From Annona cherimola (taxonomy: Eukaryota; Streptophyta; Magnoliopsida; Magnoliales; Annonaceae), in contig CM059972.1 of assembly GCA_030490835.1 (NCBI GenBank), forward strand, positions 46,913,452-46,977,451: DNA of 64,000 bases, given 5' to 3'. The notes under the pieces are model-generated. The model was not told the origin of the DNA and searched no databases. It saw only the letters and a program-made list of their open reading frames with translations. Shown here piece by piece: positions 31,213 to 44,261 of the stretch. Positions within the stretch are counted from its first letter, which is position 1, and each line of letters begins with the position of its first letter. Both the position numbers and the translations under genes were made by a program.

Positions 31213-32545
31213 TGAAAACCCAGGATTTTAAGCTTAATAAATATAGTTGGAATTTGTTTAAGGAGGAAATTGAAAGTTTTAGGAAATGAAAATGATTAAA
31301 TTATATGCCTTCGATTAAGATGAATGGGATTAGGGTAACCAATTAAGCAAAGTGATTAAGTTAATCACTTTTGCTTAAGTGAACACAAGAGGACAAAAAT
31401 TACTAGAAGACGAAAAAGGAAGCTTCAAGTGTAGTAGAGAATGGTGAGGTGACATGCTAATTAATGCCCCATTTTCATATTAATTATTGATTAATTATTT
31501 GATTAATTCATATCTCATGATACATAATTTGAATTGGGATGAAATTTGAAGGGAAAGCCTAAGTTGGCATGCCCTACATGAAGAATGGTTTAGATCATGA
31601 TATTTTATGAATTAAATTCATTTCTCTAATATCTTAGCATACATTCATCATTTTGAGATGAGATTTTGTATGAATAGCTAAGTTGAAGTGTTTTATAATA
31701 TGAATGGATTTGATCATATCAAATCTTATTAAAAAATACTAAACCACACATGGTTAATTATCATTGACTTTTAATTTTCAAAAAGTAATTTGCATTTAGT
31801 GAAAAGCTAAGGTAATTAATGAGAAGCCAAGTAGCCCTTGACTTCCTTCAGAGGTCAACATGAGGTGTCAATGAGAGGTGATTTTGAGATGAATTCTTCA
31901 ATAAAAAATGAAAAAAATGCATAAAATACAGCTGGTCTAGGGATGTTTCTTGGACAGTAAGATAGAAAAAAAAGAAAGGAAGGGCAACGGTAGAGATGTT
32001 GAGAGAGAGAGAGAGAAGAAGTAGGAGAGACGCCCAAAATTCAGCAAGGTTAAGGCCTTGCAAATTCAACCACACCCACTTTTCAGGTAGGTGATGACGT
32101 CCAATGTCAAAGTTCATTTATAAATTTTAAATTGTTGATTTACAGCCCATGTTATGCTAGGTTGATGTCCAAACTAGATGCTAATGGAAAATTTTTCTGT
32201 TTACTCTAATTGATCTCATGACAAAGAAAAATTCTGATTTCTTGAGTTAATTCTATGATTAAACAGAGGATATATGTTGAGTTTAAGAATTAAGAACTAA
32301 TGAGTAGGGGTTTTCGATGTATATTCAATTAAGATGCAAGTATGGGAGCAAAACTTAGGAAAAATGAAATAGAAAACTAAAATATAAAAGAAATAGTAAA
32401 TGAACAATTTTTAGCATGAAAATTTATATGAGAAATCATGATATGATGATTAACGAATGACCAATTTTAAGCTTGAAGTATTGACCAGGTTGCGATTAAA
32501 AATTTGAGAAAATCAGCCTAAACAGGGTAGAATGGTGGTCAGGAT
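31213..32545 (+). repeat. 3' LTR of element Z, left part
   Basis: The reverse complement aligns with Y1 and Y' LTRs (for example the block around 31350-31430 matches 25915-25980) and with X near 37370. It is interrupted at 32545 by solo LTR D and continues at 52839. It also contains GA-rich sequence at about 31990-32025. Confidence 0.7.
32541..32545. repeat. Target-site duplication of solo LTR D, left copy
   Basis: AGGAT before the TG of D. The other copy is 52834-52838, more than 20 kb away because D was later split by element X. Confidence 0.85.
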
Positions 32546-33131
32546 TGTTGGAATTCAAGGCAAATTAAGCACAATTCATGTTTTGATGATTAACAACTCA
32601 ATTTGAGAGTTAATTAAGCACTAATGAGTTTACTAAGTGTTTTTAAAGGATAAAAATTCAAGTTTCAAAAGACAGCAGACCAAGTCGCAATCCAAGTCGA
32701 CTCAGCCATCGACTTAGGTCAAGTCAATTTCCAAGTCAACTCTAGAATCGACTTCAAGTGCATTAAATACTCCAGAGCTGAAATTGGGACTCGGAGACAG
32801 GTGAAGTCACAGTTGAAGTCGACTCCACTTGCGACTTGGGTGAAGTTGCAAACCCAAGTCGACTCTAGATGCGACTTGGGAATAGCCTCGCTGAAGACTT
32901 CGAATTCTTAAAGTCAAGTAGCTTTCCAAGTCGACTCCACAATGTGACTTAGGTGAAGTCGAATCTCAAGTCGACCTGAACATGCGACTTGGGTAAAGTC
33001 AAATTCCAAGTCGACCCAAGCAAGCGACTCAAGTAAATGGCCACTTCAGATTTCTTCAAAGTTGAAATATTATAAAGAACAACATTATATTGAAGTTTGG
33101 ACAACAAGATAAAGAAGGACAATCATCATGA
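32546..33131 (+). repeat. Sirevirus solo LTR D, left part
   Basis: It starts TGTTGGAATTC and follows the U3 side of LTR E (56020 onward) in plus orientation, with a field of decayed GTCGAC dyads (32680-33030). It ends near 33131 where the X LTR begins. About 500-600 bp of LTR middle, including the TATA region, is missing between this part and 52323. Confidence 0.85.
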
Positions 33132-36100
33132 ATCAAGGCCCCCAAACCAAGACGTCACTTCCTTACCTCAAGATCTATCGATTGGTAAATGTGAATCAGG
33201 ATTGTTGCCCTGATCACGCGGCGGGTTCTTAATTGGATCTCGTCCAAATTTTTTTCATTTTCATCTGTCATCATTCATAACTTTATATAGCAATCATCAC
33301 ACATTGTGACATTTCATTCGTAATAGAATTCATCATTTCATTCATAGCATCCTTTCATGCATGTCGTTATTCACTTAATCATTGTACACATCATACTTGC
33401 ATACATTTAGTCATTAACTAACATGAAACTTAGAATTCTAACTAAGTTCATATACACATAAACATGAAACTTAGAATTCTAACTAAGTTCATATACACAT
33501 AAACATGGAACATAGAATTCTAACTAAGTTCAAATACACAATTAGCTTACCTTAGCATATTCATGCTTTTCCATTCCTCATAGCCTTCAAGGCTATCATC
33601 ACGTACCTCCCTCCACGTCTTAGGTTCGCAACCTTCTGAGTTTTCTCGGTACCTGTCTAAGGGTTGGGCAAATAAAATATGAGTGACAACTCAGTAAGCA
33701 AGCATTTTATCTTTAGGGCAAGACTTCCTTGAAATTTTTTTTCATAAACATCTTGAATACCTTTTTCCTGAGGACATTCACATGTCCTAAAATATTATCG
33801 GAAAATCCTTTGTTCATGAGGACAATTCCATATCCTTGAATGTTTTCATAAAGCATTCATTCTTAAAATCATTTACAAGCCATGTGTGGGCCTATTAAGG
33901 CAAAACATACACATTTTACCTTTGATGATGAAATTCCTTTAATTCTTATATGAACATTTTTAATGTTCATAGACAGTACATGAAATCATCGTTTTCCAGT
34001 GGACGGTTTACGTTCAAAACAACATAAATCCTTAGGCAACGGAGGACATACTCATGTCCTAAAACATCATTCTCATAAGCCATCCTAAAATCCTTTAGCC
34101 AAGAGACACTTTATGTCTCAAAATATTTTTCATGTAGCTTCCTTTGGCAATGGGCATTCATATGTTCTAAAACACTTTTTATTTCAACACATTAACATTG
34201 GACATTCTCATGTTCATAAACCCTTATCATTTAGTCTCTTTAGAAATGGACATTCTTATGTCCAATCCAAGTTTCACATAAATCTTTTCATAATCCCCGT
34301 CTTGGGGCTTGTTTATAGCAAACAAGCTAAATAAAATACATAAATCATTTTCATAAATGCATTTGCGTAAAACATTTCTGTTTATTCCCGTTATTTACAC
34401 TTTTGTGTAAAACACCCTTTCTTTTAGGGTAACTTATGCATATTAGCTCATAAAAATCCCTTTTAGGATAACTTTTTGTATAGACGCTTTTATATCCTAA
34501 TCTTTGGGCTTTTGAAAAGCATAACGTATGCAAATGCATTTCTCCCCATCCAGTATTGACACTTAACAAGTGATCATGCTACATTTTGGAAGAGAATCCT
34601 TAACAACATGCTAGCCTAGCGGCTGTTTATTTATCTTGCTCCCATCTCAGGGAGGGCGCCGTTGGCACTCCTGCCATCCCTTAGCGACTTGGCCTTATGT
34701 AGAGTGGGCTCCGGTCATCCCAACCATGCTCTACAACTTGCTTATTACTTGTACTGGTGCACCGTACGTTATTATGACGGACCGCAGTCCGTTTGGTTTG
34801 AAGAACCACAGACCGTAGCCTCATGTCCTTTTAAACTGGGATCATAGACCGCAGCCTACATCCATATGCACAAAAATCTTAGACTAAAGTCTATATTTAA
34901 GAATAATTTTCAAAAGCACATCACAGACTGCAGTCCGCAGTCTGTGTCAACTTGTAAGCGAGCGCACCCACTTTAACAAGTTGTTATTTGAAATCCAGTT
35001 TTAGGATGACCTTCATTAAATTTCTTTAGAAACATTTTGAGTAAAATATTTTGATAAACATTTGAAATATTTGAGAAACAATACATCTTAAAAACTCTTT
35101 TAATAAAAGAATTTTAAAACTTTTGGATTTCCATAAATAAATCATATTTTTCTCTAATATTCTCTTGGTTTCCATTTCAGGACCTTTTATTTACAAAAGT
35201 TATGCAATTATGTTATCCCCTTGTCCATAGCCTAAAATTTTAATAATTGTCCACATATCTATTATTTTTACGTATAAGGAAATTACACAATCTTTTGTAT
35301 GCCATTAAGCAACCTAAAATCAAACCATTTTATGAAATCAATCATAGGAGGTTGGTCATCCTTAAATCCCTTTTAACACATCCGTAGAAACATTTTTCCA
35401 TCATTTTCAACATAGATTTCCTTGTCTAAAGGAAATCAAAACTTTTCGAATATCATTTCAAAACATATGGACTATGTCCAAATCATCATTTACTATTTAA
35501 TTATCTTGACCTAGCAAACAAATCTTTTCATACTCATCATTGTTTATTACAAGTTACTGTAGAAATGACTCAAAACCTATTTACCAACAATATTTTGTGA
35601 AAAAGGGTAAAATTCCTTTTTTCTTATAAAATGCGGTTAAAACAATATCATATAGAACTTGCTTACTTAAAAGCAAATTCTTAAAACCATCGGTATCTAA
35701 CATGAAATCCTTAGAAAACATTAGCATGGAGAACTTGCTTACTCATAAGAAAAATTCTCAATTCCATTAACTTGAAGCATTCCCATCCTTGGCAACACTT
35801 AGGATAAATTATTTATCTTAAGAAGTATCGCTTGCTTCCCATGAAGCAAACCTTAAGACTTTTCATTAAAGTCATCATTTTTCCAAAATTTAAGGTTTTG
35901 CATTAAAGCCGTCATATTCAAAACTTGTGCTTGCACATACGTTAAAACATAAACATAGACAATTCAATCATATCAATCACATAGAAAGAAACTGACATTT
36001 TAGAAAGTTTGCTTGCTTACCTGAGATCACCATAATCCCTTTTCCTTCCATTCTTTTCCTTGCCTATACGCATAAAAATGACATTTCATTTATACATATA

Positions 36101-37816
36101 ATCTCACATGCTTGCACATAATTTAGTTTTCCAACCCATATATTTTCATTGACTATGTGACCCACTTGTTTTACAAGTTGGAGGTTTATACATTACAACG
36201 CAACTTGTGTATCATATTATCTATTCTTTTCATTCTTAGTATCCTTACTTAGGATAGTTTCATCTTTCATTTATCTCAATGAAGTTTCATTATCCTTCAT
36301 TTATCATTTACTTATCCATTTTTCACATTTCTTTCATTAGTGCTTACTTTAAGCACATGTTTAAGAGTTTAAGCTTCATATATCAATCCCAAATTTTGAG
36401 ATTAACAAATATTATCAAAACAGCACCTTGTTTACACATTTCAACATATTTCCATCCATTTTGCATTTTAGCAAATCACATTAACTCATTACTCCTTTCC
36501 ATCATTCATATCCTGCACTTAAACTCTCTTGAAGACACATATAATATGTGTTATGGAAAATTTTCCTAAACAGAAATATATTCACAAAATATATCATATT
36601 TTCATGCATTTTTACATAAAACCAAATTTCACAATTCATTCATCACCCTTGCATATCTATTCCTTCTCATATGCCCATTTGGCAACATATATATATATTT
36701 GATTTCATAAAATTTCTAAGTCAGCAATATAATCCATATATCAGAATGATATCAACCCTTAATTATCACTTTATTTAGGGTATTTTCATTGAATTTAAAT
36801 CCATTAATCATAGGTTTCCAAAACAGCAACTTCGGAACCCATTTTTCACCCGTTTAATGTGTCTTTTTGACACATAACCTTAGACAGTTATATAATTCCG
36901 AATTTTCAGCAATTAATCCTACTTTTCCTAACCCAAAATTTAGGGTATTAACATATATATCAATTTGGATCATTTCTACATAGGTTTCATATTTCTTTTT
37001 GATTTTTTTCTGAAACTATCCACATATGCTGAAATCAGGCGTACTGAAATCTCAAAATCTTGAATTAATATCAAATCAAGTATTTGTAATCCGAAATTTC
37101 TACAATACCTTAATAACTACATTAATTAACCAAAATAAATATTTTCAGCATAAAAAATTAATAATTTATATTTGTTTTGGCATTTTTACCTTGCTGGACA
37201 GCAGCATCCATTTTCAATTAGCCTTAATCACGTAAATTATTGGGTATATTTATACCCATCAAAACCTAATTTTTAATTTTTTATTGTTATCCTAAATATG
37301 TATTATATATCCTATATAATTTTGAGGATAAAATTCCATGTATAAAAATTATTAAAAATAATTTTCTACAGATGATCCTGTCACCCATTTTATCCTGTTT
37401 GGGTTAATCTTCTCGGATTTTTAATTTGAAACATGCTTATCCTTTTAAACTGAAAATATGGTCGTTCCTTAATCACACCATCATGATTCTTCCCAAAAAA
37501 TTTCATGCTAAAAGTTATCCATATACTGTTCCATTCATATTTTAGTTTATAACATCATATAATTTCCAGATTTGAAGTATAAACTCAAAATAATCATATA
37601 CTTACTTGATTAAATGGGTGATCCCTCCTTTTCCCCTTTCTTTTTCCTTGGTTTTCCCTTCCTTTTGGCTTGCTAGGTGCTGGACGTGAGGCTGCCTTGG
37701 GGAAGAAGATGGAGTTCAGCACTTGGAAGAATTTTCCAAGCCTCCAACCTTGTGAACGTGCTTGACTTGCTGGGGCTGGAATTTCCAGCAGTGGGCCCCA
37801 CTTGTTGCTGCATTTT
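33132..37816 (-). repeat. 3' LTR of element X, left piece
   Basis: It matches 46572-51210 throughout. Features on it: the conserved block with an ATCAGG/CCTGAT hairpin near the end (about 33180-33245), a roughly 42-bp tandem unit repeated three times near 33425-33540 (two copies in the other LTR), GGACAT/ATGTCC dyads (33770-34300), and a GACCGCAGTCC array with a perfect 10-bp hairpin at 34922-34946. ORFs in it are under 110 codons and not conserved as proteins. Confidence 0.8.
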
Positions 37817-40800
37817 TGTGGCGCCCCGAACCGAAGCGTCCACATAGTCCTTACTCCAAGATCTTGTCGATTGGTAAACGTGAATCAGGATTGTTGCCCT
37901 GATCACGCGGCGGGTTCTTAATTGGATCTCGTCCAATTTTTTTTCATTTCTTTTTCTTTCATCATATAAACATATACTCATCATCATTCATAATGGACTT
38001 ATTCATAACATCATAAATTATCAACTTCTCATATTATTCATCACTTCATAATTTCATACAACCTATGCCTTTTTCATCATATCCCATTAGGGAATCTATT
38101 TATACAACAATTTACTAACCTTTGTAGATTCCTCTTTTCCTTTAGCAACACATGTCCTTCATTTCTTAGCTTTCCCTACACCTATATGAGGTTGGAAAAA
38201 AAAACATGAGTCGAAACTCAATAAGCAAGCATTTTTCATTTTAAATGCATTCCTCTCCATTCGATAGAAGACACTTAGCAAGTGATCAACTACCAACGGA
38301 ATAGAAACCTTTTCGTAAACCATTTTTGGAAACCTTTCATAAATCATTCATAAAAACCATTCATGTAAACAATTCGTAAATGCATTTCTCTCCATTTGAT
38401 AGGAGACACTTAGCAAGTGATCAACTATCAATGGAATAGAAACCTTTTCATAAACATTGGATGTGCAAATGCTTCCTTTCCACTCCTGACATGAACCTTC
38501 GTGTGCGGGTACGCTAGCTCAGGGAACATCTCACATAACATGGTCCAATATGCCGGCTGTCTCCGACTTGGCCTCATCAAGAGGAACCTCTCTTCCTCTT
38601 GACGCCTACATGGTTCCTACATGCATGACTTTTGATTTCCCCAGCGTTATATACCTCTTACACCAGGTAACTTGTCATTCTCATGTAGAAAATTATTTGC
38701 ACCATCCCTTAAAAAAACATCATTTCAAATCCATGCTTTCATTTTCAATTCATGTATGAAAATGCAATGCATCCATTCACACATAACATTCATTTGCCTC
38801 CACCTCTGGGGAGGACGCCGTCGGCACACAGCCCATACGACTCGGCAATAATGAAGGGGGACTCTCTGATCCGCTTTTTACCTTCACCAAAGCCTCTTCC
38901 TTATACATCATATATGTGCACATGTCTATGAACATCACATGATATCAATATGCCGGCATGACTTTTCATAAAAACTCATAAACATTCATCATTTCAAAAC
39001 ATTATAGGAATGACCACCGTTAAACACATTTCATAAATACTTGAGAATAAAACATATTTTCAAAGTTGTGCTTGCTTACAAATCATCATTTTCAATGAAG
39101 CAATAAAATCACATTTTCAAAAGGGTTTGCTTGCTTACCTTTGCTTTGCTTCAACCTGACTTCTTTATCATTTCCTTTCATTTTCCTATACAAGGAAATT
39201 TGATATTTTATCCATCTATTCCATGTCTTAGCTTGCTTCCCATGCATGCTTTACGATCACATATTACCTCATTTTTATAGAGGTTTTCCTTTTATAAATA
39301 CTTGGTCATTACTCATTTATATGAATTTTTATCCATAAATCCTTTAAAAATTCCATCCATATATCCTCATAAATATACAAAAATAAATCTTAATTTTTTC
39401 CCAAAATACGCTGTTCACTGTTCATGTCACTGTAGCAGATTACTGTTCATCATCACTGTTCACGTACTGTTCACCCGAGGTTACTATTCACAGCAACGTG
39501 GTTACTGTTCATGGGTTCCAAAAATTGACATTTTTCCCAAAAATAAAAAATACCATGACATAGCTTATGCTTAGTATATCATGAGAAATTCATGAATTAT
39601 GAATTTATCATCATTAACTTGGCGAAATAAATCATTTTCTTCATATACTAAAAATCAACATAAATTCACTTAAGCATAATCCTTAATTCCAAAAATCATG
39701 AAATTAATATATCATTATTCCAACATTATATTTATCATATTCATATATCCCAAATCATCATTTATCAATTTTGGAGCATTATTTTCACACATCATATACT
39801 ATCTTCCCTAATGCTCCATCTTTGCTCCAAATTTTCGATGTTTCGGCATGATTCCGATTAAGCATTATAACTTTACTTATTTTCTCATGATTAGGCATTA
39901 TCTAAGCATGGTTTTACCCTACTTAACATCCAAAAGAAATTTGGGAAGAAATCACTTACCCGAAGTGAAGATATCCCACTTTTTCTCGCACTTTCTCTCT
40001 CTAACTTCCTCCTTCTCTTTCTCCTCAAGGCTAAAACGTGGTGGGGGTGAAAAAATGCTCAAATGGAGCTGGGTTTGAGTGCTTTGGTCGTTCACCCCAT
40101 GCCCCCTATTTATACTTTTTGATTTTTCATCAAATTGGATTTTACCCCCCCTTGCTTGAGGTATTAAATTGTAAATGTGTTTTTTTCTAATTTTAAAAGG
40201 TGCATGGAGCCTTGTGCAGCCCACCCTAGGTCTGATCCAGCCCCCCTATTGCAGCCCTATTTTTCTAGCTTTTTTATTTATTAAAATTTATTTATTTTAA
40301 GCAAATTAAATCCTAGCCGTTGGTTCTTGATGAGGATGATCATGGGCCATTGGATCATGCCCCAAAAGTCCATGCTCCAGCAGCAATTGCAGGCTTTGCA
40401 TTAATTTTATTTAATTAAAATTAATCAAAGTCAAACGCCATTAATGAAAAAGTAAAGTTACTTTTTCCATTTTATAATGACATTTAATCTTGACCCTTAA
40501 TTCATGATCCTTGATTAATCTTGGACCATTCATCATATCCATCATCATATCTTGGCCACCCATAAAAAATTTCATCTTGATCCGATGTCCGGATTGCAAG
40601 ATATGAATTTTTCTTCATTTTCTTCAAAAATCAATTAAAAATCCGAAAATTCATATTTTAATCCAAAAAAACATTTTTGTCTTGTAGTGGGAAGCTTCTT
40701 TTTTCGTCTTTTATGATTAAGTTAATCCAAAGTGATTAACTTAACTTATTTCCTTAATCCCACGTTTACTATTCACGTGCACTATTCACGTGCACTATTC

Positions 40801-40936
40801 ATCCGAATTTCCTGCATAATTATTTTAACCTTCATTTCCATATATTTCATATCCATCAATATATATTTCTCAAATATATTACCTAGGGTTTACAACCCTA
40901 GGGTTTTGTACATGTCTCAAAGATCGGTGTTCCACA
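37817..40936 (-). mobile_element. Solo LTR Y'2 inserted in the X LTR
   Basis: 3120 bp, TGTGGCGCC to TTCCACA, the sister of Y'1 (23206-26171). The empty site is visible in the other X LTR near 51200-51215 (GCATTTTCCACAG). Flanks are ATTTT on the left and TTTTT on the right, a near-perfect duplication. A minus-strand TATAAATA lies at 40114-40107. It proves that Y' is a separate, mobile LTR family and that this insertion is younger than X. Confidence 0.82.
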
Positions 40937-42234
40937 TTTTTCCACAGTCATTGAATAACCTCTTATCCTCTTATGTTCTGGTGAACTCACAACCATATAA
41001 ATTAGCATTTTACTATTTTTTTAAAATCCACAAATCTGCATTAATCCAGGCCGTCCAAATCTGTCCAGCCCTTGCACGTCACTTGCTGCCCATTTTCATT
41101 TTTTTCTATTTTTTAATAATCTCATTTTAAGTGTAAATTATACACCTAATTAGCATTTAATTAATCCATTAATTTGGCATAAAAAAATTAGCAAAAATCA
41201 TTACAGTAGCATCAAACTGTGCACGTCCAATACATAACATGCTGTCCACTTAGCAACGTTCCATATAGCAGCTCCTTTGAACGATTTTATGCCTTGGAAT
41301 TCCACATGATTAATGGCCCATTACTTACCCTAGATGTTCAGGTATTTTAGATGCATATTTGGGATTTTTAGAAAAATCCAAAAACCATACTTTATCACCC
41401 ATGGGCGTCCCTTGTGTTGACACACATACATGCCTATTGAAGCTACTCCCATAGCCATTTAAAACCCTGCATTTAAGCTACTGATTTTGCATGGATTTTA
41501 GAATTTTTGTTAATTCATAAAATCCACTTGGAATTGCCTCTCTTTGACACCTCATATATGCCATTAAATAATGCATTCAATTCATGCAACTTTTGCCTTA
41601 AATGCATGGTACTCTTGGGTGTAAAAGTCAACTATGTGCACCTTTTTTCAATTTAGGTATTTTCCCGACATGATTTGCTTAATCCAAACCTTCCAAAATA
41701 TTAATCTCATAATTTCATTCAACCGTTTCTAATTTCATCTCAATCCGATTTTCCTAGCTCAAGTTATAGCCGTTGGAAGTTAACGGTTGAAATTGAGATG
41801 TGATCAATAAATCATTAATCTAATTTCATCAAGTATTTTCATAATCCAATAATCCCATAATACCAAGCCCAACATCATCAACTTCCATTTCGAATTTCAC
41901 TTGAATCCGCCTTACAGGCGTTGAGTTATGAATTTTCTATGATTTTCAAACATAATTCCATAATTTCCACTTTAATCTCCATTAATTAACTCATGGAAAT
42001 TAAAATAAACATTCATGCCACATTAGCATGTTTTAATCCTCATTATGCCCCTTTAGTCACCTTGACTCATATTGGGCTCCGGCGATTAAATTTTTAATCA
42101 CCCTTCTTAATTAAACCCTAATTGCAACATATCATAAAATCCTAAAATCATCCAAAAATTCCATTTAATCATATATGAGTCACATGTACATGTTCATTGC
42201 ATACATTGAATCTTACTTAGGTTGGGGTCTCACA
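40937..42234 (-). repeat. 3' LTR of element X, right piece
   Basis: It matches 51211-52322 closely and ends GGTCTCACA, so the LTR starts TGTGAGACCCC on the sense strand. The other LTR lacks about 140 bp found here at 41705-41885. No coding content. Confidence 0.8.
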
Positions 42235-42273
42235 ATCCTCCCCCCCTTATAACAGGTTTCGTCCCGAAACCTA
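42235..42273 (-). other. Polypurine tract and conserved GGGACGAAACC block of element X
   Basis: The minus strand reads AAGGGGGGAGGAT next to the LTR, preceded by AGGTTTCGGGACGAAACC. This pair is typical of the 3' end of Del/Tekay elements. Confidence 0.85.
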
Positions 42274-42483
42274 TTACGTCTCAAATGTCAGGGGTAAAGC
42301 TCACATGAAATTGCTAATTCATCATCTTCCTCCAATATTTCAATGGTTCACTACGCTTCCACTGCGCTACTTTGTCTTAGTGGCATTTTTAGCCTTTGTC
42401 CATTAGACCTATCACTTGTCTCTACTATTTCTTGTTCACACATGGGTTTCTCATTGACATTTGCCCTTCATTTGTGTCATTTC
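42274..42483 (-). pseudogene. Remnant of the 3' end of X pol (possible)
   Basis: Minus-strand translation gives broken pieces ending in TIEILEEDDELAISCEL before the PPT. The position and the acidic run resemble the end of a chromovirus integrase/chromodomain, but the match is weak and stops intervene. Flagged as possible only. Confidence 0.3.
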
Positions 42484-44261
42484 TGATAAAGGGAATTTGG
42501 TAACATATTTTGTGGATATTTTATACCAAATTGGTGGATAATTAATTAAAAATAACATGAAATTTGGTTTAAAATATGATTTTGCAACATTTGGGTATTA
42601 TATATTAATTTCAAGCAATATAAACAATTTTTATACTCTTTTGGCTTGAAATTACACATTTGTTTAAATTAAATTTTTTTAAACCCAACATCAGATCACA
42701 TGAATTTGCAGCAGATGGACTCCATTCCATTTAATTCCTAGTAGATTATTTAGTGGGCCTGTCATGTGATATAGAATGCATCAGCTGCATCTTTTTAATG
42801 CATGGACCCCACATTCATTCATTTTCCAGCAGAAATTGTTGCTGCTCATTCATTTTCATGCATTTGTCTCATGCCCATTCATGTGATTTCTCATAGCTAG
42901 CAGTCATTCATTTCATACCCAACAGTTTCACGTGAAATACAGCAGATGGGCCCCACATCCATTCATAAATGCATTGCTATATTCAACATGAGTAAAAGGG
43001 TAGCTGCATTCAACGTAAATGGCAGCAGCATTTTTTTTATGGACCCACAAAATCCATTCACTAACTGCCATTCACGAGATTTGCAAAGGCAGGAGCAGCT
43101 ACCATTCACGTGATTTGCAAATACACTTCACATCTTAGCTGCATATCAGTTATGATGGGGCCCATTTATTCAGCTATAAAAGAAGGCATCGGGTGGCATG
43201 GAGAGAGGAGAAGATTTGGCACACAGAGAGCAGAGATTTGGCATGCACAGCATTCGACAGACGAAAAAAAAATTACAAATAGCAAGCTATAGAAAATTCC
43301 TGCAAAATATCACTGTAAAATATTTTAGCAGGAATTTTAGAAGAAGATTAGAGCAAAATTCCAAGAAAGAAAGAAAGAAAAAGCAAGGTGGAGAGCACGG
43401 GCAAAAAGGCAGACCGGCGAGTTGCGTGGAGTAGCCGACAAACCATCGGGGCTTCAAACCAATAAGCTTTTCTATCTTTTCCCTTTTTAATTTTTGTTAT
43501 CTTGTTTAAAATGGGTTGTAATTTTAATTTTATTTTGAACTTAAACATGCTTGGCTAAATCCTAAATCTAGGGTTTAGGATGTAGCATGAGTACAATGCA
43601 ATGTGGTGTGGATAAAAAATTTATTTATGTTGGATAATTTTGTTAATTTAATATCTTGTGATTTTTATGTTTGCTTTGTACACGGGCCCGTACTTTTGCA
43701 TGATTTCATATATTAGGTGATGGAACCGAAATGTGGAAATCTAATATACGAAAATCAAGATATTAAACCTGGAAATTTAAGACCATGAAAATAGGCATGA
43801 TAACCTTGAAGAATTACATGAACAAACCACAGAACTTAATGGATTCTAATTAACTTAATCCCATGAGAATAGGTGGTTAAAAAAATTAGGGTACACCTTG
43901 TAGGTTTTGAGAGAAAGGTGCAAGGATAAATTAGGGTTTGTTCTTCTTTAACAAACAATATCCAAACTAAATAATTATACCACTACCCGTTGCAAAATAC
44001 GCATGTGAAATCCTAAACCCTAGGTATTTGCACTTTAGCTTTCTCTCCTCATTTTTAATTTGCACTTCTTCCCATTTTATTTATTTTCTTTCCCTTTTAT
44101 TTACTGCATTTTCTCCCCACTTTTCTATTTTATTTGCTATATTCTCTCCATATCTGACACGAAAGCGTTTAAAAGCAAAATTTATAGTCCTAAATTCCCT
44201 GTGGAACGATAATTTATATACTACGATCTACGATCCGTGCATTGCGGTAAGATTGTGAATA
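42484..44261 (+). mobile_element. LTR-like insertion inside X, unclassified
   Basis: ATTTC lies on both sides (42479-42483 and 44262-44266). The stretch starts TGATAAAGG, and its base composition and content differ from X. On plus it has a TATA box (TATAAAAG at 43175-43182) with a purine-rich leader after it. Near its end is CCCTGTGGAACGATA, a phrase common near the 3' end of plant LTRs, then GTGCATTGCGG. Both suggest a plus-oriented solo LTR. The 3' end is not a clean CA unless it extends to 44269, in which case ATTTC is inside the element. The short ORFs at 43110-43434 follow the TATA box but look like leader sequence. Confidence 0.4.
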
